This document shows positions 1-11,316 of a stretch of DNA of 64,000 bases, piece by piece; the first letter of the stretch is position 1, and each line of letters starts with the position of its first letter. The DNA comes from Coffea arabica (Eukaryota > Streptophyta > Magnoliopsida > Gentianales > Rubiaceae). The position numbers were made by a program, and so were the translations under genes. The stretch covers positions 622,501-686,500 of the forward strand of contig NC_092317.1 in the NCBI RefSeq assembly GCF_036785885.1. Reading direction: 5' to 3'. The notes beneath the pieces were generated by a model that was not told the DNA's origin, made no database searches, and saw only the letters and a list, made by a program, of their open reading frames with translations.

Positions 1-579
1 ATTATGCATTATTTACAATTCTTTTTAATTATATCACAAACATTTTTTTTAAAAAAAAAATCATCTTGTTTTCATTTTTTTATTTTACATGCATCATTTT
101 CACATAAACTAGTACATTATTATTTTAAAAATATGGCAAATAATAATAATATTCCATCCATGTATTATTTGTGAAGGAGTTTCTTGGGCATGGTTACGCA
201 TTCACACACAAGTCTAATATCCCCTCCCCTCTTCCTTCCCCGCACCCCCCTCTCTACACACACATAGAGCGGTAATATACGAAGGCTATTCATCATTAGG
301 TAAAGTTAATCCTTTGCTATACATACAAGGTTGGTGATACCATAGCATAGGAGACGGTACCAAACTGTCCTGACTGCTGCATTGTCTTGTCAGTTGTCTG
401 CAAACTTTCTTTTTTTTTTCGGTCAAAAGTTGTCTGCAAACTGATGCCATGAATTTTCGCTAATGGTTTGTTTGCTGAGGTTTGATTTATTATACTACAG
501 TACTATTTATTTACGCATTGTCTGACGTTACACGTAAAATGGATCGGATGTCTCACATGCAATGCAATGCGCAATGCAG
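1..579 (+). other. intron and upstream DNA of a partial pectin methylesterase gene
   Basis: This AT-rich stretch holds no coding exon that I can support. Its last two bases (578-579, AG) form the splice acceptor in front of the PME exon at 580, so at least its right part should be the single intron typical of this PME type. Exon 1, coding the inhibitor-like pro-region, must lie left of the window. Poly-A and poly-T runs and a short C-rich stretch near 220-260 are the only visible structure. Confidence 0.6.
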
Positions 580-1271
580 CGGCGGTTGGCGAAAGATTCT
601 TAGCGAGGGACCTAACCTTCCAGAACACGGCGGGTTCATCCAAGCACCAGGCCGTGGCCCTTCGGGTGGGCTCTGATTTGTCCGCATTCTACCAGTGCGA
701 TATCCTGGCCCACCAAGACACCCTCTACGCCCACTCCAATCGCCAGTTCTACATCAACTGCTTGATCGCCGGAACCGTCGATTTCATCTTCGGCAACGGC
801 GCCGCCGTCTTCCAAGACTGTGACATCCACGCGCGGCTACCGGGTTCGGGGCAGAAGAACATGGTGACAGCCCAGGGCAGGATCGACCCCAACCAGAACA
901 CCGGCATTGTGATTCAGAAGTGCAGGATTGGGGCCACGTCCGACTTGAGACCGGTCCAGCAGCAATTCCCCACGTTCCTGGGACGGCCGTGGAAGGACTA
1001 TTCCAGGACGGTGGTGATGCAGTCGACGATTACGGACGTGATCGACCCTGCAGGTTGGCACGAATGGAACGGGAATTTTGCTCTGAATACCCTGTTCTAC
1101 GCGGAGTATCAGAATACTGGGGCAGGAGCGGGGACCTCTGGAAGGGTGAAGTGGAAGGGGTACAAGGTGATCACGAGCGCAGCGGAGGCCCAGGCTTTCA
1201 CTCCCGGAAGGTTCATCGACGGCAACAGTTGGCTGGGCGCCACTGGCTTCCCGTTCGCCCTTGGCTTATGA
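580..1271 (+). CDS. pectin methylesterase, last exon only (PME copy 1)
   Basis: This is the catalytic exon of a pectin methylesterase (carbohydrate esterase family 8), which removes methyl esters from cell-wall homogalacturonan. The exon starts in phase 1 after the AG at 578-579 and runs 692 nt to TGA at 1269-1271, giving about 229 residues. The active-site landmarks are visible: HQAVALR with the first glutamine, HQDTLY with the second glutamine and first aspartate, GTVDFIFGNG with the second aspartate, and LGRPWK with the arginine and tryptophan. The carboxyl end reads SWLGATGFPFALGL, a common PME ending. The ATG at 567 is not the true start, because it lies in the intron. Sequence and base composition (GC-rich third positions) differ clearly from the two PME genes downstream, so this is an older paralogue rather than part of their recent duplication. 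The amino-terminal half lies outside the window. Confidence 0.93.
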
Positions 1272-4200
1272 AAATCGTGAGATCAACTTTCCAATTCACC
1301 CAACATTTCCAATCTCAATCGATTAAATTAGTACAATTAATTAGTTAATGTGCAGCTGCCGTTTCAGTATTCTACTGTTCTTTTCTTGCGGCGGAGCACT
1401 ACACCAGCTAGTAGCTGCTCATGGTGGATTTGATTGAATGTTTCATGCTGTACGTGCCTGAGAGTCACTTGTACTCCCATCGTCACGAAATAATAGATAA
1501 ATAACTTGGTACTCTTCAGCTGATGGGAAGTACTCCATAATATATTTGGGACAAATTTAATGTTTGCGCATGGCGGTTAAAACTAAACTGATCTGGGGCC
1601 GGCATCGATCGGACTCGTTTTAATGTTTATTAATAAATATTCATTTGTGCATCTCACTATTTTTCTTGGGGCGAAGTATTCATCTGTTTTGATTAAGAGA
1701 GTCTCTTTTAAATGGTCGTTATTTGGGCTGGGCACCTACCGTCATGCTCATTTCTCCGCTGAAAAACCCGTGGCCCAAACAGCACATGTGAATATTATTA
1801 TTATTATTTATTTTTGGGTGTGCGTGTAAACAATTTAGATCACTTTTTTTAACCCTTCATTTTTTATCTTTACAAATCACACGTTGAGTGACCAAAAAAA
1901 AAAAAAAAAAAAAAAAAGTTCTTCCTATAACTCTTATGTGCATACATTCTGAACATATCCAGCCCTTCATAAGTATTGTATCTAACAACATGCTTCATAA
2001 AAGAAAATAAAAGAATTATTGTATTTTGCTTATAAATGAAAATGTTCACATCAAATTACTTCATGCAAACTTTATTTATTTATGAAATACAACTTGCACA
2101 TATATAGATTGGATCCGCCATTTGTTTTATTTTAGTTGGTATAAAGAGGGAAGAGTACTTAATAATAGCACGTGTAACCTGTAAAAAAAAAAAAAAAACC
2201 TGAATAATTGAAGAAAACTATCTTAAAGTTGATCTCCTAAATCAATCCTCCTTCATCCTCTTTTCTTTTTCGTTGTTTTTGGTTCTCGAAATTTGATGCA
2301 GCCACAAAATTGAATCAACGAAATGAGATAGTTTGATCCATGACAAACACTTGCGCAGATCCTGTGTATGTAAATTTAATGATTTAATATTTACCGTACC
2401 ATTTTACCAACTCAAGTATCGAAGATGTATAGTAGCGTCCAGGCAAATGGAATTACGAGAAACAAGACGAGAAAAGCAACAAGAAAATGGGTTGTGGGCA
2501 TCCCTGATCACTTCAACTGATGAATTCATTTCACACAGCGGGTTATGGGGCCAACAATATTCGAGTTTCAGTCAAATACTCCGTGGCCTATGTTCCCTAA
2601 TAAGCGGATAGAAAAATAAAACGAGTATAAATAAGGATCAGACAATTCTCCTTCAGGAGATTGGCGTAATTCTCGGCACGAGGAGCTGATCAGACGGCAG
2701 ATGTGAACAGAGATGCCCAAGTTGGTTGTTTGGTGTTCTTGATACCGTCAACGTCTTGGATTTGGCATGTGAAAGGCTGGTCCTGGTCGGGCGGTCACAC
2801 CAAAATGTGCAGCTGACTACAACCCAGCCACATGACAATTGATTATAAGAAACAAAGAAAATAAAAACAACAAGAATCTTTTTTTCCTTGTCACAACGAT
2901 AACATTTGTATAACCTAATCTAAGAGAAGGAGGAGTTGACGAAATTTTTCCGTCAGAGAAAGCCATAATTAAGTGATAATGTAGGAGCCAAGGGTTGAAC
3001 TCAAAAGGCTGTTGGCTAGAAGAAAAAGAATCAGCTCAGCACAAATATGTAGAGTTGGTTGCTTGTGAGCCCAACTTGACTCTACTCGTGTGAGCTCGAC
3101 GAGTTTCCATATCAAATTAGGCTTCGTTTTCTAAACAACCCAGCCTCAACTCAAATTGCGAGAAGTTTGTTTAGGCTCATTTGTACATTTATTTAGGCTA
3201 TTATTTCTAATTTTCCTTAGAAATTATGTAAATTTAGTTTATCTTGATAAACTTGGTGAGCCGAACTTAAAAATCAAAAGCGTTCAGGGTAGCTCGTTTA
3301 CAATTCTAGAAATAAACTGCAATAAGGGCACAAACGATTGCCATTGTTTTATGATTCACATTGTACTAAAAAAACAAAAATTTAAAATGTAAGGTCGAAA
3401 TAATGCCATATATAGACAAATGCGAACCCACATAAATCATAGTTGAATATAGTATCTCTACTATCAAACCATACAACTTAGTATGAACTATGCTTTGTTC
3501 AAACAATAATATTATTATATCACCCAAGAACAGTTGCTATAGAATATACTACACTAATGCCACCTCCAAACGATCGACTCCCACGGAGTTGTGACGCAGT
3601 CCACGACTTTCAACAAATTGTGACGTATATCTGTGCATATATATATATACATACATATGTGTCTGCGTCTAACACTACTAAAAATAGAGTGCTACATTTT
3701 CGCATGAATTATTGGGTGGTAGTATCCCACTTAGCAGCAGGTCCCCCCTATAGGTACATTTGTCCCACATCGGGGTTGGGGTTGGGTTTGGGTTGGGATA
3801 TAAGTCCCTGGGATTGCCTCAAGAGTTGCCGGCTTTTGAGGTTAATTCTGGGATTAGGTTTATAAAACAACAAAAGTCTGATTCAGGCTGTTGAAAAAAA
3901 AAGCTCAGAAACCGACAAATAAAGCTTGAGGGTTATCCGCTGCTCATTATATAATAAACTAAAGAAGGTCAACTAAAAATTCCTTTTGTTTGGGGTGATG
4001 ATTGATGGGTTGTCCAAATTTCAGTGGGCTAAAAGTCCAACGGTGGGTGTTTTTAACTTTTAGAACTAGTTTTTTTTTTTTTTTTCCCCTAACGATAACT
4101 TTTAGAACTAGTTGGATACTCTTTTTTAAGCTTCTGGCTCTTGAATTGTACCGTTTCCAGCTTTCCATTTCGCCTTCTATAAACAAATACTACTATCAAA

Positions 4201-5560
4201 TAGAAGAGCCATTAATTTACTGTGTCTTCAATTTTGATTTTTACTAGTATGTTTTTAATATTTGTGTTTGGATAAGAAATTATTGAAATATTATTTAGAA
4301 TAATTATAACACAGCATTATTCCAAATAATTATCTGGAATAATTACTGTAATACTTTTTGTGATGTGATGTATGTGAGATAAAAAGGTGGTTGGGAATAT
4401 AAAAAATTAATTGAAAAATGTGTTTATGATGCAAATAAATAATATTTTGTAAATAAGTCTCAATAATTGTTAACACAAAAGTTTGACACATCATAGAAAA
4501 TTCTTCGAACTTCAATTCTTTGCATTGCACGTAAAAAGAATAATAATAATAATTAAAAAAATTGCAAGGATGATCTGAAGCATAATCAAATTTGAGAATA
4601 TGTAAGACTTTATCAACGCTCCTCGCTGTAATGCATCCATTGCGATATACCCCATGAGATATAATTCATTTAATGTGAGCTGCCTTTGATTCCATCGGAA
4701 ATACTCAAAAAAACTGCATCCGATAATTCAATCAGAACTTGTTTAATTTTTCAAATTCAGAGGCAAAAAATCCAGGAGATTCTGGTGGCGAGTGGGGTAA
4801 ACTTAGATACTTACTAGCTTAGCTAGGCAACGTCGTCGTCAATCTTAACGAGAATCTGGTGCGAGTTGAATCAATCAAAATCTTCAATAAGAAAACAAAA
4901 ACCAACATAATGATGCCGGGTTTGTCCATTAGCATGCATACCCAGCATATAATATGGTACTAGCAGGCTAGCAGCATCAGTCCAGTGGGAATTTTTTTTT
5001 TAAAGTTAAATAATAAGTACTAATTGAGTTAGGACGAAGGAACTGGTCTCTGGTTTTCCTGAACCGAGTAAAACGGTCCTCCCGCCGCCGCGTAATTGTA
5101 CTGGAGCTGCGTTGCGTTTTGAGCCAAGTTGGTTGACTTGCCGGACGCGCACTCCCTAGTCCCTAGTATGCAATTGTATGTTTGAATTCCATCTGTGTCC
5201 TCCAAATAAATTACACCTCCATTTCTTCTCCTGTGTGTGTGGTGTGCCTGCTACTGCTGCTGTTGTTCCTTGGCAGAAATAATAATATATTAATGTTGGC
5301 AGTGTTCGAACCCTAATCAACGAAGCTCACACATACTAATAAATCAGATTACAAAAAAGAGGAAAAAAGAAGAGCGTAATCAAGGAAAACGGCGGTTGAA
5401 ATTGCAACATACGATACGAGGGTCAGAACTTCCTTTCTTATTTCAAATGGAACTTAAAATGCCTGAAACAAATGGAAATTGTCCAAAAGCCAATTTAGAA
5501 AGAAAAAACAGAAAGAAAGACGGCGGCACCTCAGATTTGGAAGGAAAAAAAAGAAGTGTG
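1272..5560. other. intergenic region between PME copies 1 and 2
   Basis: No gene is supported in these 4.3 kb. Short open frames here have no recognisable product and lack coding character. The stretch holds several A or T runs (for example 1898-1917), a mobile-element-like fragment rich in short GAGCTCG-type motifs near 3050-3310, a short segment at 3690-3870 with a TGTCCCACATCGG motif followed by a TATA-like box, and a short non-autonomous transposon relic at about 4250-4540. Confidence 0.5.
4252..4540. repeat. short non-autonomous DNA transposon relic (MITE-like)
   Basis: The segment starts with GTGTTTGGATAAGAAATTATT and contains a core reading roughly TGTGATGTGATGTATGTGAGA, then a stretch ending GTGTTTATGATGCAAATAA. 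The same core recurs, diverged, near 49.8 kb and twice in opposite orientations at 56.4-56.8 kb. This repeated, A/T-rich, non-coding structure with GTGTTTGGAT-type ends fits a miniature inverted-repeat element. I did not find a matching opposite terminus here, so this copy may be one arm only. Confidence 0.5.
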
Positions 5561-5767
5561 TCTAGTTAGATAATGACAGGTGGGAACAATCAATCATGGA
5601 GCGTGTCCTCCTCTTACTTTACAGTCATTTTGTTTAACTGGAGGGCTATATGGTCGGACTAAATTATTGAATGATGGTCAGATCTTCAGAAAGAAGCATC
5701 GCGGAACAGGTCCAAAAAGCTTCTCATATTGCTTTCTTTCTAATTCTACGACCCATCCATCCTCAAC

Positions 5768-5799
5768 TTTATAGTTGTATTAAACTACAACTATAAAAT
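5768..5799 (+). promoter_or_regulatory. TATA box inside a perfect palindrome, PME copy 2
   Basis: A TATAAAATA box at 5792-5800 lies about 125 bp before the ATG at 5919, a normal plant promoter distance. It overlaps the right arm of a perfect 12-bp inverted repeat: TTTATAGTTGTA at 5768-5779 and TACAACTATAAA at 5786-5797, separated by six bases. The related PME copy 3 has its own TATA box but not this palindrome. Confidence 0.6.
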
Positions 5800-5918
5800 A
5801 AAGACAAGCAAACGACTTACTACTAGTTACTACTGCTACTACTACAACATACTACTGCTCCATAGACAGTTCCCCGCTCAAACCTCCAGACTTCGCACAG
5901 AAGACAGGTTGATATTTG

Positions 5919-8557
5919 ATGATGGACACCATCAAGTCCTTCAAGGGCTACGGCAAGGTGGATCCTGTGGAAGAACAAGCATTCAGGAGAAAAACCCGCA
6001 GGCGTACCGTTATCTTGCTTGTTTCTCTGCTTCTCTTGGTAGCCCTCATCGTTGGAGTGGTGGTGGCAACTGTTACCCACAAGAAGAAAAACAGCAAGGG
6101 TAACGCTAATGATGCTCCTACCTCCCCATCTCAATCTCTTCGAGCAATCTGCAGCGTCACCGTCCATCCCGACTCCTGCTACACCAGCATTTCCTCCCTG
6201 GAGGCTTCCAACTCCACCACCGACCCGGAAAAGCTCTTCCAGCTCTCTTTACAAGTTGTCCACGCCTCCCTCCAGAAACTCTCCACTCTGCCTCAACACT
6301 GGATCAGCGACGCCCGCGACCTCCCCCTCAAGAAGGCTTTGGGGGTTTGCCAAGCCGTCATCGACGACGCGGTCGACGCCACCGATGAATCCCTCTCCTC
6401 CCTCAACGTGAGTGAGGGCGACAGACTGCTGACCGTCGACAGAGTCAACGATCTCAAGACCTGGCTCAGCGCCTCCCTCACTGATCTGGAGACTTGCTTG
6501 GATTCGCTGGAAGAGGTGAATGCTACGGTGCTGGCTGAACAAGTCAGGACTTCCTCCCGGAACTCGACCGAATTTGCCAGCAACAGTTTGGCCATTGTTT
6601 CCAAACTCCTCACCATTCTCAGTGGGTTCAAGATCCCAGTTCACAGAAAGTTGCTGGCAGCAGGGACAGACTCAGACGGGGGTTTTCCCAGGTGGGTTAG
6701 AGCGGCGGATAGGAGGCTGCTTCAGACGCCAAATGAAAATACAAAGCCGGATTTGGTGGTGGCCCAGGATGGCAGCGGAGATTACAGAACAATCAGCGAA
6801 GCTGTGGCCAAGATTCCAAAGAAGAGTAAAACGAGATTCGTCATATACGTGAAGGCCGGTGTGTATAAGGAGAAAGTGAGTCTGGACAAGTCGACGTGGA
6901 ATGTGATGATGTATGGTGATGGCAAGGCCAAGACCATTGTTACCTCCGACGATAATTTCGTAGATGGCACCCCAACTTTCGACACTGCTACGTTTGGTAA
7001 GTGGATGGATTTTGCTGCTACTCACTCTTCTTCCCTTTCATGCCTAGCTATCCTATACACATTAGTTTTTCCATATTGCTTTCGTATTCCTAGTATAATA
7101 TTATGCTTGATTTTGTTTTCAACAACTGAACTCCGATTAAAAACTCGTAGCAGCGTTTGACTCAACTCGAACTGCTTTCGACTTAAAATTAATTTTGTTA
7201 GTTTTGTGCTGATTCTTCGTGTCGCTGAATTGATTGAACACCTTCAATGCCTGTTACACCACAAAATATCTAACCAGTAGTCAGTAATCCGTCTGAAAGC
7301 TCGATGGATCCCTGATTTTTTTTCTTTTCTTTTTTTTTTTTTTATGCGTTTGTTGGTGGTTTTGATGGGGGGGGGGGGGGGTAGCGAGGGAGGGTGGCGG
7401 ACGCGGAGCCTGCCATGTTGTAATTAGTTCTCATAATTTAGCGAAGTAGTGCATGATGATAGTTGAGTTGAGAGATGAGGAGGGCCACAAGGGTGGTTTG
7501 ATTTGTTCTGTTTCCATGTGGTTTCACTTGATCATTAATGCCTTAATTCTACAACTAAAAGAAGGCTGCTGAGCAGTGCGCATTTACTCCGCATAAGCAT
7601 CCCCCACCACCATGTGCAAATTAGCTAGCACTGCCCCGACTTCTCTTTCTCTGTCGTGTTGGGAACATGACGGATGGCCACAGATTAAGGGTGGACGGCG
7701 GGGGTTTAGTGCATCTAATCACAAATGATGGAGTCATTTGTTCAAGGCCTACCCCGCTGATTGAATGCATTTTAATTTAAAGTCACTAATCACAACAGGT
7801 TTTTGAGAAGGCTTTCTAATTCAAAATGAGATTTGCATGAAATTCACAAACATGGCCTTAACATATTTGGCTCTTGTCATAACCAGCTGTTGCAGGGAAA
7901 GGCTTCATCGCAAAGAGTATGGCATTTAGGAACACTGCTGGAGCAGCTAAGCACCAGGCCGTGGCATTCCGATCAGGCTCTGACCAATCTGTGCTGTATC
8001 TGTGCTCCTTTGATGCCTTCCAGGACACCCTTTACCCCCACTCCAATCGCCAATTCTACCGCGAATGTGACATCAGCGGAACCATAGACTTCATTTTTGG
8101 TAATGCCGCGGTTGTTTTCCAGAACTGCAACATTCGGCCCCGACAGCCGCTTCCCAATCAGTTTGTAACCATTACAGCTCAGGGAAAGAAGGATCCCAAT
8201 CAGAACACAGGCATTACCATTCAGAACTGTGTCATGTCTCCGCTGGACAAACTCACAGCTCCCACTTACCTGGGCAGGCCCTGGAAGCCTTATTCCACTA
8301 CCGTAATCTTGCAAACCAACATAGGTGCCTTCCTAGCCCCCAAAGGTTGGATTGAATGGGTCTTCAATGTGGAGCCACCCAGCACCATTTTCTACGGCGA
8401 GTACCAAAACACAGGTCCCGGATCCAGCGTCGCGCAAAGGGTGAAGTGGGCTGGTTTTAACCCGAGTCTCACAGCGACTCAAGCTTCCAAGTATACCGTA
8501 AAATCATTTATAGCCGGCCAAAGTTGGATACCGGCATCTGCTGTGACCTTTACGTAA
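5919..8557 (+). CDS. pectin methylesterase with inhibitor-like pro-region (PME copy 2)
   Basis: Complete two-exon type I PME that de-esterifies wall pectin after secretion. Exons are 5919-6996 and 7887-8557 with a phase-1 GT-AG intron of 890 bp, giving about 582 residues, usual for the family. A basic amino-terminus is followed by one hydrophobic segment (about residues 30-52) acting as signal anchor. The inhibitor-like domain (about 72-235) has the four expected cysteines (78, 87, 144, 193). Two processing motifs follow, RKLL at 243-246 and RRLL at 265-268, where subtilases are known to cut before export. The catalytic domain has Q383, Q405, D406, D427 and R490 in the motifs QAVAFR, FQDTLY, DFIFG and LGRPW. 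Two ATGs in a row open the frame (5919 and 5922); I chose the first. TATA box at 5792. It is the tandem duplicate of the gene at 11317, whose intron is only 97 bp. Confidence 0.95.
6997..7886 (+). other. intron of PME copy 2
   Basis: GT at 6997 and AG at 7885-7886 bound the 890-bp intron. It is AT-rich, with a T run and a G run near 7318-7381, and holds no coding sequence that I recognise. The same intron in PME copy 3 is 97 bp, so this copy gained or the other lost about 800 bp after the duplication. Confidence 0.85.
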
Positions 8558-9499
8558 ATCTCCTACACTACCCCTTTCCAATAAAAGAGCCTCTCCTCCT
8601 TGCTTTACCACTCCAAACGGCCGACTAGTATAGGAACAGCTTCCAACTGCTGCATATAGCAATTGCACCCCCGTACGTACATTTTTAATGTTTGCAGAGT
8701 TCCGTGGCTTCTACTAACATTCTTGGTTTGTATACATTTAGTTCGTCTACTGGTTATCCATATTACTGCTTACTAGCACTAGCACCTTATTGCGAGTCCC
8801 CTGTCGAGATGTTTGTAAACCACAGAGATTGTCTGGTGTTTTGCTTGTTGGGCGAATTTGTCAGATGATGCATCAATTTTTCTGAATGAAAAAGGCAAAA
8901 CTTGAGATCATCCTTTATTGGGCTTGAATGGTCTGGTGACCTCGCTAATGCTTTTTCGGAAATGCCTTGTCCAGCTACATCCAAAGATGGACGGATGCTT
9001 GTTGAATCCGCTTTAGTTGATGTTTCAGACCAAACCAAAAAATAAAAAAATCTGATTAAGGTAAAATTTAGCTAACAAAACTACCCTTTCTTATTTTAGG
9101 AGCTGGAAGATCGAATTGCAGCTTTCAAATTAGAATGGCAAAAAATTATGCCGCACTTGATGCAAATAAGACATATATTGATTAGCTTTCTCTTGGCCAT
9201 ATTTCTTTCCTCCATATATTGATTGTGCCACACTAACTAACTAAGAGTTTCTTTTGTTAATCAAAAGATGGGGCAGCAAACTGAACAGGTAACAACAACA
9301 TCAACAGAACAATCATGCAGGCAAATTTTCAATGACCCCCCAACAAAAAAACTTTCCATCATCGCATATTTTGCAAGTCTCAATCTGTTATTAGGAGTGC
9401 AAAACCGTAACAAGATACCTCTTAAGTGCAGTCATTTCGCTGAAGATCATCTCGAGCTCGTCAAAGACGACTCTTCATGGAGACAACTCTCAAATTACC

Positions 9500-9700
9500 A
9501 CGTTTAATGCTGGTGGTCTGCCATCAACCTTAGCAGCCTGAGCCTCCTTAGATACCAGTCTTGATGGCTTTAACCAAAGAGTCCTTCTCCAATGCCTCAA
9601 ATGTCTTTCTGCTGATTCCAAAACATCCTATGCTAATTAGTATCACATTCATCGCAAGTGACAATCCTGTTGGCTGCTCTGTTCAATGCACTCGCACTTG
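9500..9700 (-). pseudogene. ruined copy of the small coiled-coil protein gene
   Basis: Read on the plus strand, 9561-9600 closely follows the sequence at 14045-14090 of the intact gene. The following bases to about 9700 continue to align, including the stretch that codes NVFLIGCFGALG in the intact copy and the CTGCTCTGTTCA segment near the start codon. The match breaks into pieces toward the end of the gene (about 9500-9545) and no open frame covers it. It has the same position and orientation behind PME copy 2 as the intact gene behind PME copy 3. It was therefore carried along in the same segmental duplication and then decayed. Confidence 0.72.
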
Positions 9701-9756
9701 CATTCTCCCTTTTGTGTCTTTATTTATAGTTCTCGTCTATATGTACATATACATTA

Positions 9757-9779
9757 TATATATATATATATATATATAT
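9757..9779. repeat. (TA)n microsatellite
   Basis: Run of alternating T and A. An AT run also follows the intact small gene (14319-14355) at the matching place, so the repeat probably predates the duplication. Confidence 0.9.
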
Positions 9780-10604
9780 GCATATGCATATGGTTTTGCC
9801 AGTTTCTCTGAATTTCTTCTGCCACCCCACAGGAAACCGAGGAAAATTCATGCGACCAAGGCCTGAGTTTCGTATCCTGGCAACTTGTGAGATGCAATCG
9901 TGAGGGCCAGTATATGGTCCAATCCAGCACGTCAATGTCATTTCTAGTGTGATTGAGTCTATCAAAATCTTAACTCCACATATTATTGCCAGGTGGATTT
10001 GCCGATCAGCATAACCGAACTAGGACACAGACCTGGTCTTAGCTGAGTTGAGTAAATGGTCTTACCCCGTCAAACTAAAATCCTAGCTAGTTTTTCATTC
10101 GCGATTGGAAAGCCGGACATCCCCTTTCCTAACATACTCCATCAATGTCCCTCCAAATAACAGCCTGATTGCTTCTGGCTAGCAAAAACTCTCGACTGGG
10201 GATTTTATATAGTTATCTGGTTGCTGAAAATGCAAATGCCAAGTTTATGAATGTCATTATCCTCTTACGTTACGTTCATCATCATCCTTCGGTGAATATT
10301 TTTGTTGGCATTGAAAACATGGTATCAGATAACTACGACCCTCTTGAATTATCAAGAGCAGCTTAGCTCAATGTAGCCAGAAAACGATGATGCACAGTTT
10401 GGGAGTGTGTAAAATTCCAATTAGCTGAAGTATTAAATCATGTGACATACCCATCGGGACATGTGTTAATTGAGGACATGACAACTGCTCAAAGTTTCAT
10501 GTCCCAGCAGGGGAAGAAGGAAGCTACGTGACGCCTATCTCGGCGTCTTAGGTGAATTTTCTCTCAAGTTTTCCCTTTCAGAATTTGAGTGAAACTCTCT
10601 AATG

Positions 10605-10900
10605 AAGCTATGTGATCAAAGTACTCTTGTTGCAAAGATCACTTAAACTAAAACCTGATTGCAAAAGCGTAAACATAAATAGTTTTCATGTCATAGAGCA
10701 ATTGAGATTCACAGTTCCTTTCCTTGACAAACTCAGACTTAAACTTGTGATCAAACTATTCTTGTTGCAAACAAGAGTATGTGATCAAACTATTCTTGTT
10801 TCAAACATCACATGAACAAAAACCAGATTGCAAAATCCTAAACATTAGTATCCGTTCAAATCGCAAAGCAATTGACATTCAAAACTTCTTTCCTTGCCTA
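10605..10900. repeat. diverged tandem repeat, about 170-bp period
   Basis: The block starting GTGATCAAAGTACTCTTGTT at about 10611 recurs near 10781 as GTGATCAAACTATTCTTGTT. Both are followed by related text ending in GATTGCAAAA and then AAACAT. A partial third copy of the first 30 bases sits at about 10748. Identity is high but imperfect, so this is an old tandem duplication. No coding content. Confidence 0.6.
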
Positions 10901-11168
10901 GCTATTACTTGACTGTGCCACAGCGTCCATCAAAGGGAAAACTAACACAGAATCCAGAAACGAAAGAACAAGAACAGATCAAACGACTGATGATCGATCC
11001 ATCCATATTGATCGGTTGAGAGAGAGAATGCCTTAGACAGAGCATCAAATTGGATAATGACAGGTTGAATCCATCATAAGGAGCTTTTTAAGTTTAACCA
11101 GCGGCAATAATTTTAAATTATAATGGTTAGACAGCATCTTAGAGCAAGTCCAACAGGCCACTCTCTCC

Positions 11169-11176
11169 TATAAAAA
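11169..11176 (+). promoter_or_regulatory. TATA box of PME copy 3
   Basis: TATAAAAA lies about 148 bp upstream of the ATG at 11317. DNA further upstream (about 11045-11090) resembles the corresponding stretch before PME copy 2 (about 5562-5605, sharing GATAATGACAGGT), so part of the promoter was duplicated with the gene. Confidence 0.55.
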
Positions 11177-11316
11177 GATACTTCATTCATCTGCTGAAAG
11201 ACATCAGATACTTCTCAAACCTCCTTTACAACTTCAGTCGTTTTGTATAATACACAAGTTTCCTCAAGAGAGGAAAAAAGAACATCAACCTCAAGCTCGA
11301 TTAAATAACACATACA

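Larger units (their letters stand above)
8558..11160. other. intergenic region between PME copies 2 and 3
   Basis: The left part (to about 9780) is the diverged partner of the DNA downstream of PME copy 3. For example, 8850-8890 resembles 13390-13425, and 9545-9700 resembles the small minus-strand gene at 13830-14216. It then holds an AT microsatellite (9757-9779) and a diverged tandem repeat (10605-10900). No intact gene is supported. Confidence 0.55.

Noticed and set aside
6249-6644. Antisense frames of 110-130 codons over PME exon 1
   Set aside because: They lie opposite a clearly coding GC-rich exon and show no protein family; they are shadows of the PME frame.
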